This document shows, one piece after another, positions 1 through 9,331 of a stretch of DNA of 64,000 nt (its first letter is position 1; each line of letters begins with the position of its first letter). The position numbers and the translations under genes are program-made. The DNA is from Aequoribacter sp049615385 (lineage in GTDB: Bacteria; Pseudomonadota; Gammaproteobacteria; Pseudomonadales; Halieaceae), in the NCBI RefSeq assembly GCF_049615385.1, contig NZ_JBMZFL010000008.1; one strand, 5' to 3'. The notes beneath the pieces are model-generated. The model was given only the letters and a program-made list of their open reading frames with translations. It made no database searches and was not told where the DNA came from.

Positions 1-692
1 TTGCCAAAGGTCATAAAAATCGCATTGCTGGGGTGGTAATGGGTTTGATAGAAGGCCTTAAGCTGATCGTAGGTCAAATCGGTGATGCACTCAGGGTCTC
101 CGCCGCTGTTGTAGTGATAGGTGTTATCGAACAACTCGCCCGATAGCGTTTGCCACAGAGTACTATTCACCGAACTCATGGCGCCCTTCATCTCGTTAAA
201 GACCACACCTTTGTACACTAGGTCTGAGTTCAGGTCCTCGCTATATTCAAGCTCTATTCGGTGTCCTTCTTGCGCGAAATCCAAAGGGTCGAGATTTGAG
301 AAAAATACCGCATCGAGATATACCTGAAGCAGGTTTTCGAAGTCTTTGGGCGTTTGACTGGCAAAGGGGTAGGCGGTCCAATCTGAGCTGGTAAACGCGT
401 TCATAAAGGTGTTTAGCGAACGCCGCAACATCATAAAGAACGGGTCGCGCACTGGATATTTCTCGCTACCACACAGGGCGGTGTGCTCTAGGATGTGAGC
501 CACGCCAGTCGAGTCTTGTGGGACTGTTCGAAGTGCCACGAGAAAGACATTCTCATCATTATTGTTCGCTAAATGGTAGTGCTCGGCGCCTGTGACTTTG
601 TGGCGGAAATGCCCCACGGTGATATCCAGCGAGGGTATGTGCTGGGTGTTAAGATGTTCAAAGGTTTCGTAGTGGGGTAGTACCTGCGTCAT
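1..692 (-). CDS. Insulinase-family (M16C) zinc protease, N-terminal part, cut by window edge
   Basis: Only the first 230 or so codons are in the window. The start ATG (690-692 on the minus strand) follows AAAGGAG at good spacing. The translation begins MTQVLPHYETFEHLN and contains HILEH, the inverted zinc motif HxxEH of M16 peptidases, followed by LCGSEKYPVRDPFF and a later VFNEMKGAM. These are typical of the large presequence-protease-like M16C subfamily, usually near 1000 residues. No signal peptide is visible, so a cytoplasmic peptide-degrading role is likely (inference). It is the third gene of a minus-strand group after mnmC and the cyclotransferase, with a 37-bp gap to the latter. The family assignment is firm; the substrate is unknown. 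Confidence 0.9.
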   Translation of the reverse strand, partial: MTQVLPHYETFEHLNTQHIPSLDITVGHFRHKVTGAEHYHLANNNDENVFLVALRTVPQDSTGVAHILEHTALCGSEKYPVRDPFFMMLRRSLNTFMNAFTSSDWTAYPFASQTPKDFENLLQVYLDAVFFSNLDPLDFAQEGHRIELEYSEDLNSDLVYKGVVFNEMKGAMSSVNSTLWQTLSGELFDNTYHYNSGGDPECITDLTYDQLKAFYQTHYHPSNAIFMTFG

Positions 693-729
693 TGAGTTCT
701 CCTTTAAGCGCGCCCAGAGTATAGCGTTA

Positions 730-1518
730 TTAGGGCTCCGTAGGGAGGAACTTGGGGCGTTCAGGCAGAATTTCAAGTTGATAGCGCCAGGGCCAGCGTT
801 TTCCTGTAAACCAGACACTATCTTTCGTGGGGTCATAGCCAATACCATTTAACACATCGGTGTTGGGCAAGCGCTCTTTCCTAGGTAGCAATCCTTCAAG
901 GTTTAGTGATGCTACCACCTCTCCCGATTGCGGGTTGATTACAACAACACGATCTTCGTACCAGATATTGGCCCACACCAGTCCGTCGATATACTCGAGT
1001 TCGTTCAGGCGTTTGATGCGGCGACCCTCTTCGGTCACCGTGATACTGCGAATGGGTTTAATACCCTCTGGGGTATAGAATGTGAGGGAATCACTGCCGT
1101 TGCTAATAATGAGATTAGTCCCATCGTTGGTGATTCCCCAGGCTTCCCCAATAATCCGAAACTGCTCAATCACCTGCAGCGTTTCTCGATCTCGGACGAA
1201 GCCAGTGCCAGAGCGCCAGGTCAATTGATAAAGTACATTCCCCAGCACGGTGACGCCTTCGCCGAAATATCGAGCGGGTAAGGACTCTTGCGCTATCGTA
1301 TTGCCAGTGCTTGGGTTGATCTTGGCGACATACGAACTCCCGTAGCCACCCGTGCCCAAATAGAGATGGGATTGGTCAAAGGCTAAACCTTGAACAAAAG
1401 CGTCACGGTCTTGGCTTTGCTTGTCAACAATTTGGAATGAAAGCTGTGTTACGGGTTGCGCAATGGTTATGTATGGCGCAAAAAATAACAGAACCCAAAA
1501 GCGTAGGATGAGTTTCAT
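730..1518 (-). CDS. Glutaminyl-peptide cyclotransferase (plant/bacterial beta-propeller type)
   Basis: A 262-aa protein with an N-terminal signal peptide (MKLILRFWVLLFFAPYITIA, probable cleavage after IAQ or just before it), so likely periplasmic. Family hallmarks are DAFVQGLAFDQSHLYLGTG near residue 38 and YFGEGVTVLGNVLYQLTW near residue 85, matching the Glu_cyclase_2 five-bladed propeller fold. Enzymes of this family convert N-terminal glutamine to pyroglutamate. Its ATG overlaps the mnmC stop codon by 4 bp, so the two are translationally coupled, although there is no obvious functional link. Length fits the family. Confidence 0.87.
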   Translation of the reverse strand: MKLILRFWVLLFFAPYITIAQPVTQLSFQIVDKQSQDRDAFVQGLAFDQSHLYLGTGGYGSSYVAKINPSTGNTIAQESLPARYFGEGVTVLGNVLYQLTWRSGTGFVRDRETLQVIEQFRIIGEAWGITNDGTNLIISNGSDSLTFYTPEGIKPIRSITVTEEGRRIKRLNELEYIDGLVWANIWYEDRVVVINPQSGEVVASLNLEGLLPRKERLPNTDVLNGIGYDPTKDSVWFTGKRWPWRYQLEILPERPKFLPTEP

Positions 1519-3476
1519 GAGCGCTTTTTCAACTGGCGAATGCCGAATCGCGCCGGCGATAGAGCTCTGATGAGCTCGTTGGCAATTGGCAAGGGCTCTT
1601 GATTTAGCAATGACGCCAAGAGCTCGCCGGCCAATGGTCCATAAGTCAGGCCTCTTGAGCCAAGACCGGTCAGTACAAATATCCCCGGTTCCATTGGACA
1701 GGCCTCGGGGATGATTCTCTTGCCATCAAATTGAAGAGACTGATAAAGATCTTGCATGGCATCGTTATTGGGCACTGGGCCTACGATTGGAAGGTAATCG
1801 GGCGTTGTGCATCGAAATGCAACGCGATGCCCCAAAACTTGCCTATCTTTGATTGCTAGGAAGGCATCGAGTTTTGCCAAATTCTCTTGGTCACTTGAGG
1901 AGCGAGGGCTCGTGTCTGCATCATCTAAATCAAAGGTGGCTCCGATGCAGTGTTGTCCCCCGACCGCGGGTGCAATGTAACCCTCATTGCATAAAGCTGA
2001 TTTAATTGTGTTGATCGCCGGTATTTGTGTGGTTTGGCCTCGAATCGCTTTGGTGGGCAATAGTGTGTTGGTAATCAAATCTTTGGTGCCGGTGCCCGCT
2101 GCAAACACAACGCAATCGGCAATTACATTGTGCGAGTTACATTTGATGTGCAGGCCCGAATCGGTCGAGGCGAGGCTTTCGAATCCGTCTTTGATCAGTT
2201 CGATGTTGGGGTGCGAGAGCAGGGCTTGGCATAATGGCTTTGGCGCTATCCACCCCGATTGAGGGAAGTGCAGCATGGGTTGCGATAGCGCAAGCCCCGA
2301 AATGTTTCGCGCTTCATGCTCATCGACGATGCGAGCGAGATTGGGCAACTTATTTACGTTCAGTGCGAGTTCTGAGTCTGTGTCTCGCGGGAAGGTGTGT
2401 AGCATACCGCATAGACTGGCATCGACACCCTCTTGCAGCACCTTGTGCGACAGCAAATCACGGTACAGTTGCGTGGCGTAGCGAAAAGCGAGCACGCCAA
2501 AATCTCCTAAAGGAGCATGACGTTTTGGGATACGGCAGTAAACAACGCCTTGTGCATTACCCGATGCCTGGGTTGCAATGCCCTCAGGGTCGATAACGCT
2601 GACCTTGATACCCCGGTTTGCGAGTGCGTAGGCTGCAAAACCGCCAGCAAGTCCTGCGCCAATAACCGCGACATGCTCAGGCCTGGCGCTTGCGGTCGAA
2701 CTCTTGTGCCAAGGTGTTGCGTTAATCTTGAAGTGCTTGCTGTCGCGATGCTTTACCGCGAATAGCTGTTCGCGCTTGCGACCGAACCCCGTTTTCTTGT
2801 GGATGTTGAACCCTCTTTCACGCAGGGGTGTTTTGACCTTGCCCGCAACGCTAAATGTTGACGCAGTGCACCCCTTGGGCGAGCAATGCGCAATATTATC
2901 TAAGACTTGATCCGACCACATGGATGAGTTTTTGCTGGGTGCGAAACCATCGAGGTACCAAGCGTCGACCCTCAGGTCTTGCTCGGCCCAGCGTGTGGTC
3001 GCCCACGCTACATCACCAAACCACAAATCCAGGGTAATGTTGCCGTCCAAAAACGCCAGCCTGTGGGTGCCAGGGATGGCGTCGGGGTATCGCGCTAAAA
3101 GGCTGTGTTTTATGTCGTTAAGCTCTGGCCAGTGAGACAAGGCACGATCTAAATCGGTCGCGTTCATGGGAAAGCCCTCAACCGAGATAAAATGAAGCTT
3201 GGGCTTTGGTTCGGGAGCCGCACACCAAGCTTGCACAGTGACGCAAAAATTGAGTCCGGACCCAAACCCTAGCTCGCCGATCACAAACCGGTCGCATGTT
3301 GACTGGCTCCAGCGTGACGGTATGTCATTTCCGAGCAAATATACGTGACGTGCCTCCGCTAGGCCTTGCCCCGGATTAAAGTAGATGTCGTCGAAGTTTC
3401 TCGAAATGGGGGTGTCATCTTTCCAGTCAATTTCGGCGCTGGGTAAGGCTTGCCATAGCGGACTTGAATGTGACAC
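1515..3476 (-). CDS. mnmC: Bifunctional tRNA mnm5s2U34 biosynthesis protein MnmC
   Basis: 653 aa against about 668 in E. coli. The N-terminal methyltransferase half (about residues 1-240) opens with ALPSAEIDWKDDTPISRNFDDIYF and holds a glycine-rich SAM motif (IGELGFGSGLNFCVT), then WYLDGFAPSKN. The C-terminal half is an FAD-dependent oxidoreductase of the DAO fold with a dinucleotide-binding motif, VIGAGLAGGFAAYALANRG, near residue 270. The enzyme demodifies cmnm5(s2)U34 to nm5(s2)U34 and then methylates it to mnm5(s2)U34 in tRNA; both halves look complete. The start is GTG (3474-3476), chosen because the family N-terminus begins right there. It is the first gene of the minus-strand group 3476 to 1. 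Confidence 0.94.
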   Translation of the reverse strand: MSHSSPLWQALPSAEIDWKDDTPISRNFDDIYFNPGQGLAEARHVYLLGNDIPSRWSQSTCDRFVIGELGFGSGLNFCVTVQAWCAAPEPKPKLHFISVEGFPMNATDLDRALSHWPELNDIKHSLLARYPDAIPGTHRLAFLDGNITLDLWFGDVAWATTRWAEQDLRVDAWYLDGFAPSKNSSMWSDQVLDNIAHCSPKGCTASTFSVAGKVKTPLRERGFNIHKKTGFGRKREQLFAVKHRDSKHFKINATPWHKSSTASARPEHVAVIGAGLAGGFAAYALANRGIKVSVIDPEGIATQASGNAQGVVYCRIPKRHAPLGDFGVLAFRYATQLYRDLLSHKVLQEGVDASLCGMLHTFPRDTDSELALNVNKLPNLARIVDEHEARNISGLALSQPMLHFPQSGWIAPKPLCQALLSHPNIELIKDGFESLASTDSGLHIKCNSHNVIADCVVFAAGTGTKDLITNTLLPTKAIRGQTTQIPAINTIKSALCNEGYIAPAVGGQHCIGATFDLDDADTSPRSSSDQENLAKLDAFLAIKDRQVLGHRVAFRCTTPDYLPIVGPVPNNDAMQDLYQSLQFDGKRIIPEACPMEPGIFVLTGLGSRGLTYGPLAGELLASLLNQEPLPIANELIRALSPARFGIRQLKKRS

Positions 3477-3564
3477 TCAGTAATCCCTTAATTTTTGTTG
3501 GTTGGTTCTAGCCATCATGCTTTTGGCTCGATAAACTCTCGCGGATATCTACAAGGTGGCTATT

Positions 3565-4068
3565 ATGGCGCAATCAAACGCAACAATCTCGAATAAACAG
3601 TTTATAACGATGTCGGTGAATCTGATTCACAAGGCATTAATCGAACCCACTAGGACTCACTCAAAAAATCTCTATAAGGGTTTATTAGCAGGTGAACGGC
3701 GCGCGGTCACAACGGTGAAAATGGAAGATGGATCCACCGTGCGATTCGATATCGCCATAGATACCAGAGAATATCGCGGAAAATTAAATTACTCGATGTT
3801 TCGCGACGGCGTAACCTTGCTGTTGGCAAACTTTGTCGAAACTATGAAGTCTGAGAAAGAGCCAGCGATTTTTCGGGCCGAGGGCGAAGAGCACAAGATG
3901 TTGTTTGGTGTCACTGCGCCGAGCATTCAGGGTGAGGTTTTAAACGTAATGGCTTTATCCGCAGAGGTCTCGCCTTCATCAGCGGAGATCTTGCTGAAAC
4001 TACTGTACTTGCCGCCCGACCAGTTTGTGCAAAATGCCGATACCAGTGCGGGTGTGCTGGGAGCTTAA
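3565..4068 (+). CDS. Unrecognised conserved-looking protein, 167 aa
   Basis: I do not recognise a named family. The ATG at 3565 is preferred over the in-frame GTG at 3556 because AAGGTGG at 3554-3559 then serves as ribosome-binding site. The protein has no signal peptide and no membrane segment. It is basic and amphipathic in the N-terminal half (QFITMSVNLIHKALIEPTRTH, then KNLYKGLLAGERRAVTTVKM) and mixed alpha/beta in the remainder, ending in a helical EVSPSSAEILLKLLYLPPDQF stretch. Codon use is like the neighbours. It stands alone between divergent mnmC and convergent maoC. The stop codon lies in the loop of an 8-bp stem hairpin. Confidence 0.7.
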   Translation: MAQSNATISNKQFITMSVNLIHKALIEPTRTHSKNLYKGLLAGERRAVTTVKMEDGSTVRFDIAIDTREYRGKLNYSMFRDGVTLLLANFVETMKSEKEPAIFRAEGEEHKMLFGVTAPSIQGEVLNVMALSAEVSPSSAEILLKLLYLPPDQFVQNADTSAGVLGA

Positions 4069-4079
4069 TATGCTCCCAG
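4057..4079 (+). terminator. Hairpin at the end of the 167-aa gene
   Basis: CTGGGAGC and GCTCCCAG form a perfect 8-bp stem with a 7-nt loop (TTAATAT) that contains the TAA stop. It lies between convergent genes. No U-tract follows on either strand, so intrinsic termination is doubtful; a role in mRNA 3'-end protection is equally possible. Confidence 0.4.
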
Positions 4080-4116
4080 GTTTGCCAGATAGTTCGGTCA
4101 ATCGGCGCGTGCGATT

Positions 4117-4590
4117 TTAACCCAAGGTGATTTTAGGTAGGTCTGGAATCGATAGGCTTTGTTCCTCGGTTGGGACTAGGACATTGGCTTGCCCCTCTAC
4201 AACCGTTACGCCTTCTTGATTGGTAACCACGCAATCGAGTGTTGCTCGAGGTTTGCTTGGGTGTTTGTCTGCAACCGTTAGGGTGACCGTGACGGTATCG
4301 CCAATTTTGACTGGGCGCTTGAACGCCAGCGATTGTCCCAGGTAGATGGTGCCAGGTCCTGGCATTTGCATCGCGATTGCGGCAGAGATAATGGCGCCTG
4401 TTAACATCCCGTGCGCGATCTGCTCTCCAAACTGGGTGGTCGCAGCGTAGTCAGCGTCTAAGTGAACAGGGTTGGCGTCTCCAGAGAGCACCGCGAAAAG
4501 CTGAATGTCTTGTTCAGTCACCGTCTTGCTGTATTCGGTGGATAGCCCCAAATCCAGTTTCGAGAACGGAATGTTAGTGATTGTAGCCAT
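4117..4590 (-). CDS. MaoC-like (R)-specific enoyl-CoA hydratase
   Basis: 157 aa, single hot-dog domain. The hydratase-2 signature is clear: FAVLSGDANPVHLDADYA near residues 32-49, with the catalytic Asp and His in GDANPVH, followed by GEQIAHGMLTGAIIS. This matches PhaJ-type enzymes, which hydrate trans-2-enoyl-CoA to (R)-3-hydroxyacyl-CoA. No PHA synthase gene is nearby, so the pathway (PHA supply or fatty-acid metabolism) is open. Single gene, convergent with the 167-aa gene and divergent from hrpA. Confidence 0.87.
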   Translation of the reverse strand: MATITNIPFSKLDLGLSTEYSKTVTEQDIQLFAVLSGDANPVHLDADYAATTQFGEQIAHGMLTGAIISAAIAMQMPGPGTIYLGQSLAFKRPVKIGDTVTVTLTVADKHPSKPRATLDCVVTNQEGVTVVEGQANVLVPTEEQSLSIPDLPKITLG

Positions 4591-4735
4591 AGTTTGAATT
4601 CCTATTTCGTCGGTTCCGTAGGATAACGTTCTGGCGGATTGAGGTCGACTCGCATTCGCCGTTGCGCTGGGATTTCTTGTTCGGGTCGATTACCATTCGC
4701 GCTTTGTCTTATTTTAATCGAGTCTTACTCTTCTT

Positions 4736-7700
4736 ATGTCGGCCCCCGCACTACACTTCGAATTTCCGCTCAGCTTGCCGATTAATGAACGCAAAGCCGA
4801 TATCGAGCATCTGATTCAATCGAATCAGGTCGTTATCATCGCGGGTGAAACGGGCTCAGGAAAAACCACTCAGCTTCCTAAAATGTTGCTGTCTATGGGG
4901 CGAGGTGAGTCAGGTTTAATTGGTCATACTCAGCCACGTCGCCTCGCGGCGCGCTCTGTTGCGGCAAGGATTAGCAGTGAGCTCGGGTGCGAGTTGGGCA
5001 GCGCAGTAGGATACCAAGTGCGCTTTACTGATCAGGTCACTAACCAAACTCGACTCAAGTTGATGACCGATGGTATTTTACTGGCCGAGATTCAGCATGA
5101 TCGACTCTTAAAACGATACGATACCTTGATCATCGACGAGGCCCACGAACGCAGCCTCAATATCGATTTCTTGTTGGGGTATTTGCGCCGGCTGCTGCCC
5201 AAACGGCCTGACTTGAAGGTCATCATCACCTCCGCGACCATCGATGTTGAGCGCTTCTCCGGATATTTTAATGGGGCGCCCATTATCGAGGTGGAAGGTC
5301 GAACTTACCCGGTGGAAGTGCAGTATGCGCCGAGCGCAGACGATGGCATTGAGTTGACCGATCAGGTGGTCGATCAGTTGGGCCTGATAGACCAAGGTCA
5401 CTACGGCAAGCGCGGAGATGTTTTGGTGTTTTTGCCGGGTGAGCGAGAGATTCGCGATGTCGCCAAGGCCTTGAAAGGTAGCGAACAGTACGATGTGTTA
5501 CCACTGTATGCGCGTTTAAGTGCCAGCGAACAAAACCGCGTGTTCCAGACGGCGTCTCGGCGAGGTATTCGGGTCGTTTTGTCGACCAATGTCGCTGAAA
5601 CTTCTTTGACTGTCCCGGGAATACGGTATGTGATCGATTCGGGTTTGGCGCGTATCAGTCGCTACAGCTATCGCAGTAAATTACAGCGGCTCCCCATCGA
5701 GCCAATATCCCAAGCCAGCGCGAATCAGCGCAAAGGGCGCTGTGGACGTGTAGCTGAGGGTGTCTGTATTCGTTTGTACGACGAGGCGGATTTCCAGACA
5801 CGGTCTGAGTTCACGGATCCAGAGATAAAGCGTACAAACCTCGCTCAAGTAATTCTGCAGATGCGTCTGTTGCGCTTAGGGGATGTCGCGCGATTCCCCT
5901 TCATAGAGCCCCCTGATCCAAGATTAATTCGCGATGGCTTTCGTTTGCTGGAAGAATTGGGTGCGGTTGATAAAAAACAGGATCTCACCCCGTTGGGCTA
6001 TCAACTTGCGCGTTTGCCACTGGATCCTCGGCTTGGACGTATGCTCGTGGCGGCCGCGGACAGAGGCGTGCTTGCCGAAGTTTTGCTCATTGTCAGTGCT
6101 TTGGCCGTGCAAGATCCTAGAGAGCGCCCAGGTGACAAGCGCGAGCAGTCCGATACGGCTCACCGGCGATTTGAAGACGATCGCTCGGACTTTTTGGCGT
6201 GGATCAATACCTGGCGCTATCTCGAGACCCAGCGAGAAGAGCTCAGCGGCAACCAGTTTAAAAAACTCTGTCAGAAAGAGTTTTTTAATTATTTGCGGGT
6301 CAGGGAATGGCGCGATACCCACCGTCAACTGTTATTAGCTTGCAAAGCGAATCAATGGCGCGTTGGGCCAATTCCCGACGAACTGGATTACGAAGCGATA
6401 CATCGAAGCCTGCTCACGGGCTTATTGGGGTTTATCGCAACGCATCACGAGGGTCCAGAGTACGAGGGTGCCCGACAGCAAAAATTGCGTATTTTTCCGG
6501 CATCGACTCTGCATAAAAAACGGCAAAAATGGCTTATGGCCGCGGAGATTGTCGAGACCAGCCAAGTCTATGCAAGAACCTGTGCGGCAATAGAGCCCGA
6601 GTGGGCTTTAGATATCAACCCCGGTTTACTGAAGCACCACTACTACGAGCCGCGCTGGCAGATGCGCTCGGGGCGCGTCATGGCTTACCAGCGTGTCTCA
6701 TTGTATGGCCTAACCCTCGTGGACAAGCAAAGCGTCCATTTTGGGCCGATAGATCCGGCTGCTGCTCGCGAGGTGTTCATTCGCGATGCTCTGGTGGCTC
6801 AGCGACTGAAACCCGCTCCGAACTTTATACGCCACAATGCGCGTCTCATGACCGAGGTATTAGAGCTTGAGGACAAGACGCGACGGCGCGATTTGGTGGC
6901 GACTGAAGACTCGTTGTCCGAATTTTACAGCGATCGACTGCCCGATGGCGTCTACAGCGGTGCAACCTTAGGTAGGGCGTTCAAGCGGGATGGGGGGCTT
7001 AACGATCGGCTCAAGTTCAGTCGCAGCCAACTCTTGGTCAATACGCTGACAGATAGTGATGTCGCGCAGTTTCCCGATACTTGGGAATGGCGCGAGTTGA
7101 AGTTGCGTTTGAGGTATCAGTTTGAACCCGGCAAGCAGCGCGATGGTGTCACCTTAATTGTGCCGCTCGCTCTGGTAAACCGTTTGCCGCGTTACCTTCC
7201 CGAATGGCTGGTGCCTGGTATGCTGCAAGATAAGTTGATCAGCTTAGTGAAAACGCTACCCAAACGTCTTCGCAAGCAGTTGGTTCCAGTTCCAGACAAG
7301 GTTGCCGCTGCGATGAAGGTAATGCAACCCGCGGATGAGCCACTCCTTCAAGCGCTAGCCCAAGCCCTCAGAAAAACCTCCGGTGTTGCCATAAACCCCG
7401 ACGATTTTTCGGAAGAATCCCTCGAAGCCTACTATCAAATGAATATTCAGATTTTGGATGATCAGGGTCACATACACGCCGAAGGGCGAGATTTGCGAAT
7501 CTTGGTCGAAAGTCTGAGATCGACTGAGCACGCCGAGCAGACAAAGGTCGGGCCCGCGTTTGAGAAGTCTGGTGGCCACACGCAGTGGAATTTTGAAGAC
7601 GTAGCACCTCAGGTTCAATTCAAACAAGCAGGTACCTTAGTTACCAGCTTTCCGGCATTGAAAGACAGCGGTGACAGTGTCAGTGTTGAGCTATTCGATT

Positions 7701-8461
7701 ATCCCGAAACTGCCGAGGTGGCTCATCGTTTGGGGCTTTTGCGGTTAGCAAAAACAAGCGATAGGGGCATGGTGCGCGACCTGCAGCGGCATGCTTTTCG
7801 GTCGTCTGAAGCGCAGAAAGCTTTGCTCAGTAGTGGCGTCGAACGGGGGATATTGTTAGACGCTATGATATCGATGGCATTGTTGCCTAGCCTGAGAAAA
7901 CCGTCTGGAGAGCTGCTGCGTACCAAGGCTGAATTTCAAACTGCGGTGGCCGATAACAAGCGCGCCATTATTGATCGAACCCAGCGGTACGAGAAGTTTT
8001 TGCTGCAGGCTGCGACACACTTGGGCGAAGCGAGAACCACACTCGCGAAGTTGCCGTCTCACAGTGAGCTTAAAGCCTCAGAACGTGATGCGCGCCAGCA
8101 CCTCGAGCGTCTTTTAGCGATAGAGCATTGGTTGGATTGGCCCGAGGCGATGTTTGAGCAATTACCGCGTTACGCTAAGGGCTTGGCTTGGCGGCTCGGG
8201 CGTCTGCAGTCACAGTTGCCGAAGGACCAGAGGTCTGTGCAAACTTTGGAGCCGCTAGAGCAGCAGTGGCGAGAAATAATAGAAAAACGGCCCTCTCTGG
8301 CGGTGGTGTGCGAACCCGTGTGCGCGTATCATTGGATGCTAGAAGAGTTTCGCGTGTCGTTATTCGCGCAGCAGTTGGGTACTAAGATGCCGGTTTCAGA
8401 GAAGCGTCTGACGCAACAGTGGGATAAAGTAAAGCAATGGGTTATCGAAAATCCATTGTAA
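4736..8461 (+). CDS. hrpA: ATP-dependent RNA helicase HrpA
   Basis: 1241 aa, close to the usual 1280-1300 of HrpA. Visible DEAH-box motifs: GETGSGKT (Walker A, residues 37-44), DEAH (134-137), SAT (166-168), the motif V-like TNVAETSLTVPG and the motif VI QRKGRCGR. After the helicase core come the HA2/OB regions and the long DUF3418 C-terminal region characteristic of HrpA. In E. coli HrpA acts on mRNA and on stalled ribosomes. The ATG at 4736 has only a weak Shine-Dalgarno sequence, but the start agrees with the family. mlaA follows after 33 bp in the same direction. Confidence 0.95.
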   Translation: MSAPALHFEFPLSLPINERKADIEHLIQSNQVVIIAGETGSGKTTQLPKMLLSMGRGESGLIGHTQPRRLAARSVAARISSELGCELGSAVGYQVRFTDQVTNQTRLKLMTDGILLAEIQHDRLLKRYDTLIIDEAHERSLNIDFLLGYLRRLLPKRPDLKVIITSATIDVERFSGYFNGAPIIEVEGRTYPVEVQYAPSADDGIELTDQVVDQLGLIDQGHYGKRGDVLVFLPGEREIRDVAKALKGSEQYDVLPLYARLSASEQNRVFQTASRRGIRVVLSTNVAETSLTVPGIRYVIDSGLARISRYSYRSKLQRLPIEPISQASANQRKGRCGRVAEGVCIRLYDEADFQTRSEFTDPEIKRTNLAQVILQMRLLRLGDVARFPFIEPPDPRLIRDGFRLLEELGAVDKKQDLTPLGYQLARLPLDPRLGRMLVAAADRGVLAEVLLIVSALAVQDPRERPGDKREQSDTAHRRFEDDRSDFLAWINTWRYLETQREELSGNQFKKLCQKEFFNYLRVREWRDTHRQLLLACKANQWRVGPIPDELDYEAIHRSLLTGLLGFIATHHEGPEYEGARQQKLRIFPASTLHKKRQKWLMAAEIVETSQVYARTCAAIEPEWALDINPGLLKHHYYEPRWQMRSGRVMAYQRVSLYGLTLVDKQSVHFGPIDPAAAREVFIRDALVAQRLKPAPNFIRHNARLMTEVLELEDKTRRRDLVATEDSLSEFYSDRLPDGVYSGATLGRAFKRDGGLNDRLKFSRSQLLVNTLTDSDVAQFPDTWEWRELKLRLRYQFEPGKQRDGVTLIVPLALVNRLPRYLPEWLVPGMLQDKLISLVKTLPKRLRKQLVPVPDKVAAAMKVMQPADEPLLQALAQALRKTSGVAINPDDFSEESLEAYYQMNIQILDDQGHIHAEGRDLRILVESLRSTEHAEQTKVGPAFEKSGGHTQWNFEDVAPQVQFKQAGTLVTSFPALKDSGDSVSVELFDYPETAEVAHRLGLLRLAKTSDRGMVRDLQRHAFRSSEAQKALLSSGVERGILLDAMISMALLPSLRKPSGELLRTKAEFQTAVADNKRAIIDRTQRYEKFLLQAATHLGEARTTLAKLPSHSELKASERDARQHLERLLAIEHWLDWPEAMFEQLPRYAKGLAWRLGRLQSQLPKDQRSVQTLEPLEQQWREIIEKRPSLAVVCEPVCAYHWMLEEFRVSLFAQQLGTKMPVSEKRLTQQWDKVKQWVIENPL

Positions 8462-8494
8462 GCGCCCCTCAGGGGCAGATATGAGAGGGCAGAC

Positions 8495-9241
8495 ATGGTT
8501 AAGTACATAGCGGCAGTGCTGTTGTTGGTTTTCGCGTTTCCGACAGCAGCCATGGATCCATTTGAAGACAACGACAATCTCGACCCGTTCGAGGACGTGA
8601 ATCGTATGGTGTTCGTGTTTAACGACACATTAGATCAATGGGTTTTAAGGCCTGCGGCACAGGGTTATCGCAAGGTGACTCCCGATGTCGCTGAGCGTGG
8701 AATCGGTAATTTTTTTGCCAATCTAGGCGAGTTCAACTCTGCCGTGAACAGTTTATTGCAGGGCAAGGTGGATGCATTTCTTGCGAGCGGAGGGCGCTTC
8801 GCGATTAATTCAACCCTAGGTATTGCGGGATTGTTTGACGTTGCGACGCCCATGGGAATGGAGTCCAGAGAAACCGACCTCGGGGAGACGCTGGCCATTT
8901 GGGGGGTACCGCGAGGGCCCTATTTGATGGTGCCATTTTTTGGCCCCAGAACGCTGCGTAGCGGTATTGGTTCTATCGGCGATATTTATCTGTCACCCGA
9001 GGCCTACATCGACTCTACGCATGGGCGCAATGGTCTATACGGCTTGCGAGTGGTCGACGAACGCGCCGAGCTACTTGATGCTGACGCGCTGTTGTCGGGT
9101 GATCGCTATATCTTCCTGCGAGACGCCTATTTGCAGCGGCATTCAGCGCGCATTGAGAGCGAGACGAAGGAACCCGAGGATGTGTTCTCAGAATTCGATG
9201 ACGACTGGCTTGATGAAGACTTCGAAGATAATCCCTTGTGA
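8495..9241 (+). CDS. mlaA: MlaA/VacJ phospholipid-transport protein, without a lipobox
   Basis: 248 aa; start ATG 8495 follows GAGAGGGC. The MlaA core is clear: DPFEDVNRMVFVFNDTLDQ near residue 28, GNFFANLGEFNSAVNSLLQGK, GRFAINSTLGIAGLFDVAT and GVPRGPYLMVPFFGPRTLR. Known MlaA removes mislocalised phospholipids from the outer leaflet of the outer membrane and is normally a lipoprotein. Here the signal peptide (MVKYIAAVLLLVFAFPTAA) has no cysteine at the cleavage site, so it would be processed as an ordinary secreted protein. A DPFED motif occurs twice, just before and at the start of the domain. The C-terminus is strongly acidic. Other mla genes are not in the window. Confidence 0.9.
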   Translation: MVKYIAAVLLLVFAFPTAAMDPFEDNDNLDPFEDVNRMVFVFNDTLDQWVLRPAAQGYRKVTPDVAERGIGNFFANLGEFNSAVNSLLQGKVDAFLASGGRFAINSTLGIAGLFDVATPMGMESRETDLGETLAIWGVPRGPYLMVPFFGPRTLRSGIGSIGDIYLSPEAYIDSTHGRNGLYGLRVVDERAELLDADALLSGDRYIFLRDAYLQRHSARIESETKEPEDVFSEFDDDWLDEDFEDNPL

Positions 9242-9276
9242 AAAGCGGTGATTATTCGCATTTTTGTGACATAAGA

Positions 9277-9304
9277 TTGCACCTCGGTAATGTTTTGCTA
9301 CCAT
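9277..9304 (+). promoter_or_regulatory. Sigma-70-like promoter for the rssB-like gene
   Basis: TTGCAC at 9277-9282 and TACCAT at 9299-9304 with 16-bp spacing. A TG one base before the -10 element gives it extended -10 character. It lies about 28 bp before the ATG at 9332. Prediction by eye only. Confidence 0.5.
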
Positions 9305-9331
9305 AGACCAAGCCTTTAGCAAGCGAAATCG

